Shown here: in pieces, positions 63,530 to 64,000 of the stretch
How positions within the stretch are numbered: position 1 is the stretch's first letter
Layout: each line of letters starts with the position of its first letter
Assembly (NCBI GenBank): GCA_010119145.1
Contig: JAACSU010000010.1
Location: 1-64,000 of the forward strand
Source: Candidatus Gracilibacteria bacterium
GTDB lineage: Bacteria; Patescibacteriota; Gracilibacteria; BD1-5; UBA6164
Reading direction: 5' to 3'
DNA: 64,000 nucleotides
Position numbers and translations under genes: made by a program
Notes under the pieces: generated by a model
Told to the model about the DNA's origin: nothing
The model's database searches: none
The model's input: the letters and a program-made list of their open reading frames with translations, nothing else

Positions 63530-64000
63530 ATGCAAGAAAAACTCAGTATCCTCTGAAATAGAATCATTCTTCCTACACATTCAAAAGAAAGCAGTATTGA
63601 TGATATTCTCTCCCTTAGATTTGATGACCTGAGTATTTTGGAGAAAAATATGAGTGATCTGCACGATCCCTATTTGATGTGCGATATGGAGAGAGCCGTT
63701 GCTCGTATTAAACTCGCAAAAGAAAATTATGAAAAAGTGATTATTTTTGGTGATTATGATGTAGATTGAGTGACCTCGACCTCTATTTTGATGCATCTTT
63801 TTAAAACACTTGGAATGCTCGTGAGTTACAGACTTCCTCATCGAGTACATGATTGATACGGTCTTAAGCAAAAGTTTATTGATGAGCTTGCTCCACTATG
63901 AGTGACTCTCATAATCACGGTTGACTGTGGGTCGCGAGATGCAGATATTGTGACCTACGCGAAATCACTGTGAATAGATATTATCGTGACTGATCATCAT
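63530..64000 (+). CDS. recJ: Single-stranded-DNA exonuclease RecJ (5' part)
   Basis: 157 residues up to the window edge. DHH-family motifs: IFGDYDVDGVTSTSILM (motif I, DxD), LPHRVHDGYGLKQKFI, ITVDCGSRD and IVTDHH (motif III). RecJ digests single-stranded DNA 5' to 3' in repair and recombination. Motif I Gly before VTST is UGA. The ATG is chosen from the start of the family (MQEKLSILGNRI...). Confidence 0.92.

Noticed and set aside
1-64000. Reading the many broken ORFs as pseudogenes or assembly errors
   Set aside because: Breaks are all TGA at conserved Gly positions and reading them as Gly gives full-length proteins with normal motifs.

Overview
This is a low-GC, gene-dense chromosomal segment from a bacterium that reads UGA as glycine (translation table 25). 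That points to the Patescibacteria/CPR lineage Gracilibacteria or Absconditabacteria (BD1-5/SR1). The evidence is internal. Almost every gene is closed only by TAA or TAG, and in-frame TGA codons sit at invariant glycines, for example in the Walker A motifs of the LolD-like ABC ATPase and the PilB ATPase, the NYGD motif of EarP and the GGGTGGH motif of MurG. Under the standard code nearly all genes break into short pieces, so all coordinates here come from re-reading the frames with TGA=Gly. No insertion sequence, phage or CRISPR array was seen.

Layout. 1-9.8 kb: end of an ABC exporter, a membrane-anchored phospholipase D-fold protein, a large membrane-anchored protein of unknown function, and an AbrB-type regulator followed by a lipoprotein membrane-fusion protein and an RND pump. 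9.8-21 kb: a DNA-repair and light-response region with three different photolyase/cryptochrome flavoproteins (class I photolyase, a QMQ/TTGINTIRIYNP-type homologue and an FeS bacterial photolyase), a DUF2256 protein, topoisomerase IB and a MutY without iron-sulfur ligands; small envelope, stress and sugar-epimerase genes lie between. 21-28 kb: membrane proteins, a GDSL lipoprotein hydrolase, a LolCDE/MacB-like ABC pair and secreted proteins. 28-30 kb: riboflavin synthase, lumazine synthase and an unusual riboflavin kinase fused to an archaeal-type FAD synthetase. 30-46 kb: type IV pilus parts (two prepilins with large adhesive C-termini and PilB), an MFS carrier, a five-gene operon with a VirD4/TraG-like ATPase and RsmI, a TrmH-like methylase, an SLH/PKD-repeat surface protein and a second AI-2E family permease. 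46-50 kb: PNPase, EF-P with arginine 32 and, convergent to it, the matching EF-P arginine rhamnosyltransferase EarP. 50-54.5 kb: two CYTH proteins, a VTC-type polyphosphate polymerase with a frameshift, and a PiT phosphate transporter. 54.6-64 kb: MurG and PAP2 phosphatase, a HisRS-like protein, small proteins, tRNA-Gln, ribosomal protein L21, a LysM-CHAP hydrolase, an MsrQ-like protein, two tRNA-Arg and the start of RecJ.

The parts fit a small, surface-attached, host-dependent cell exposed to light. It has pili and adhesins for contact, envelope transporters and wall enzymes, flavin-dependent photorepair supplied by a flavin operon, and a polyphosphate/phosphate locus. The items most worth following are the EarP/EF-P(R32) pair, the RFK-RibL fusion, the CYTH/VTC/PiT cluster, the three-photolyase region, and the habit of placing stop codons of convergent genes inside shared terminator hairpins. 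Many starts lack a Shine-Dalgarno sequence and lie 7-11 nt downstream of a TATAAT box, which suggests short-leader or leaderless mRNAs.
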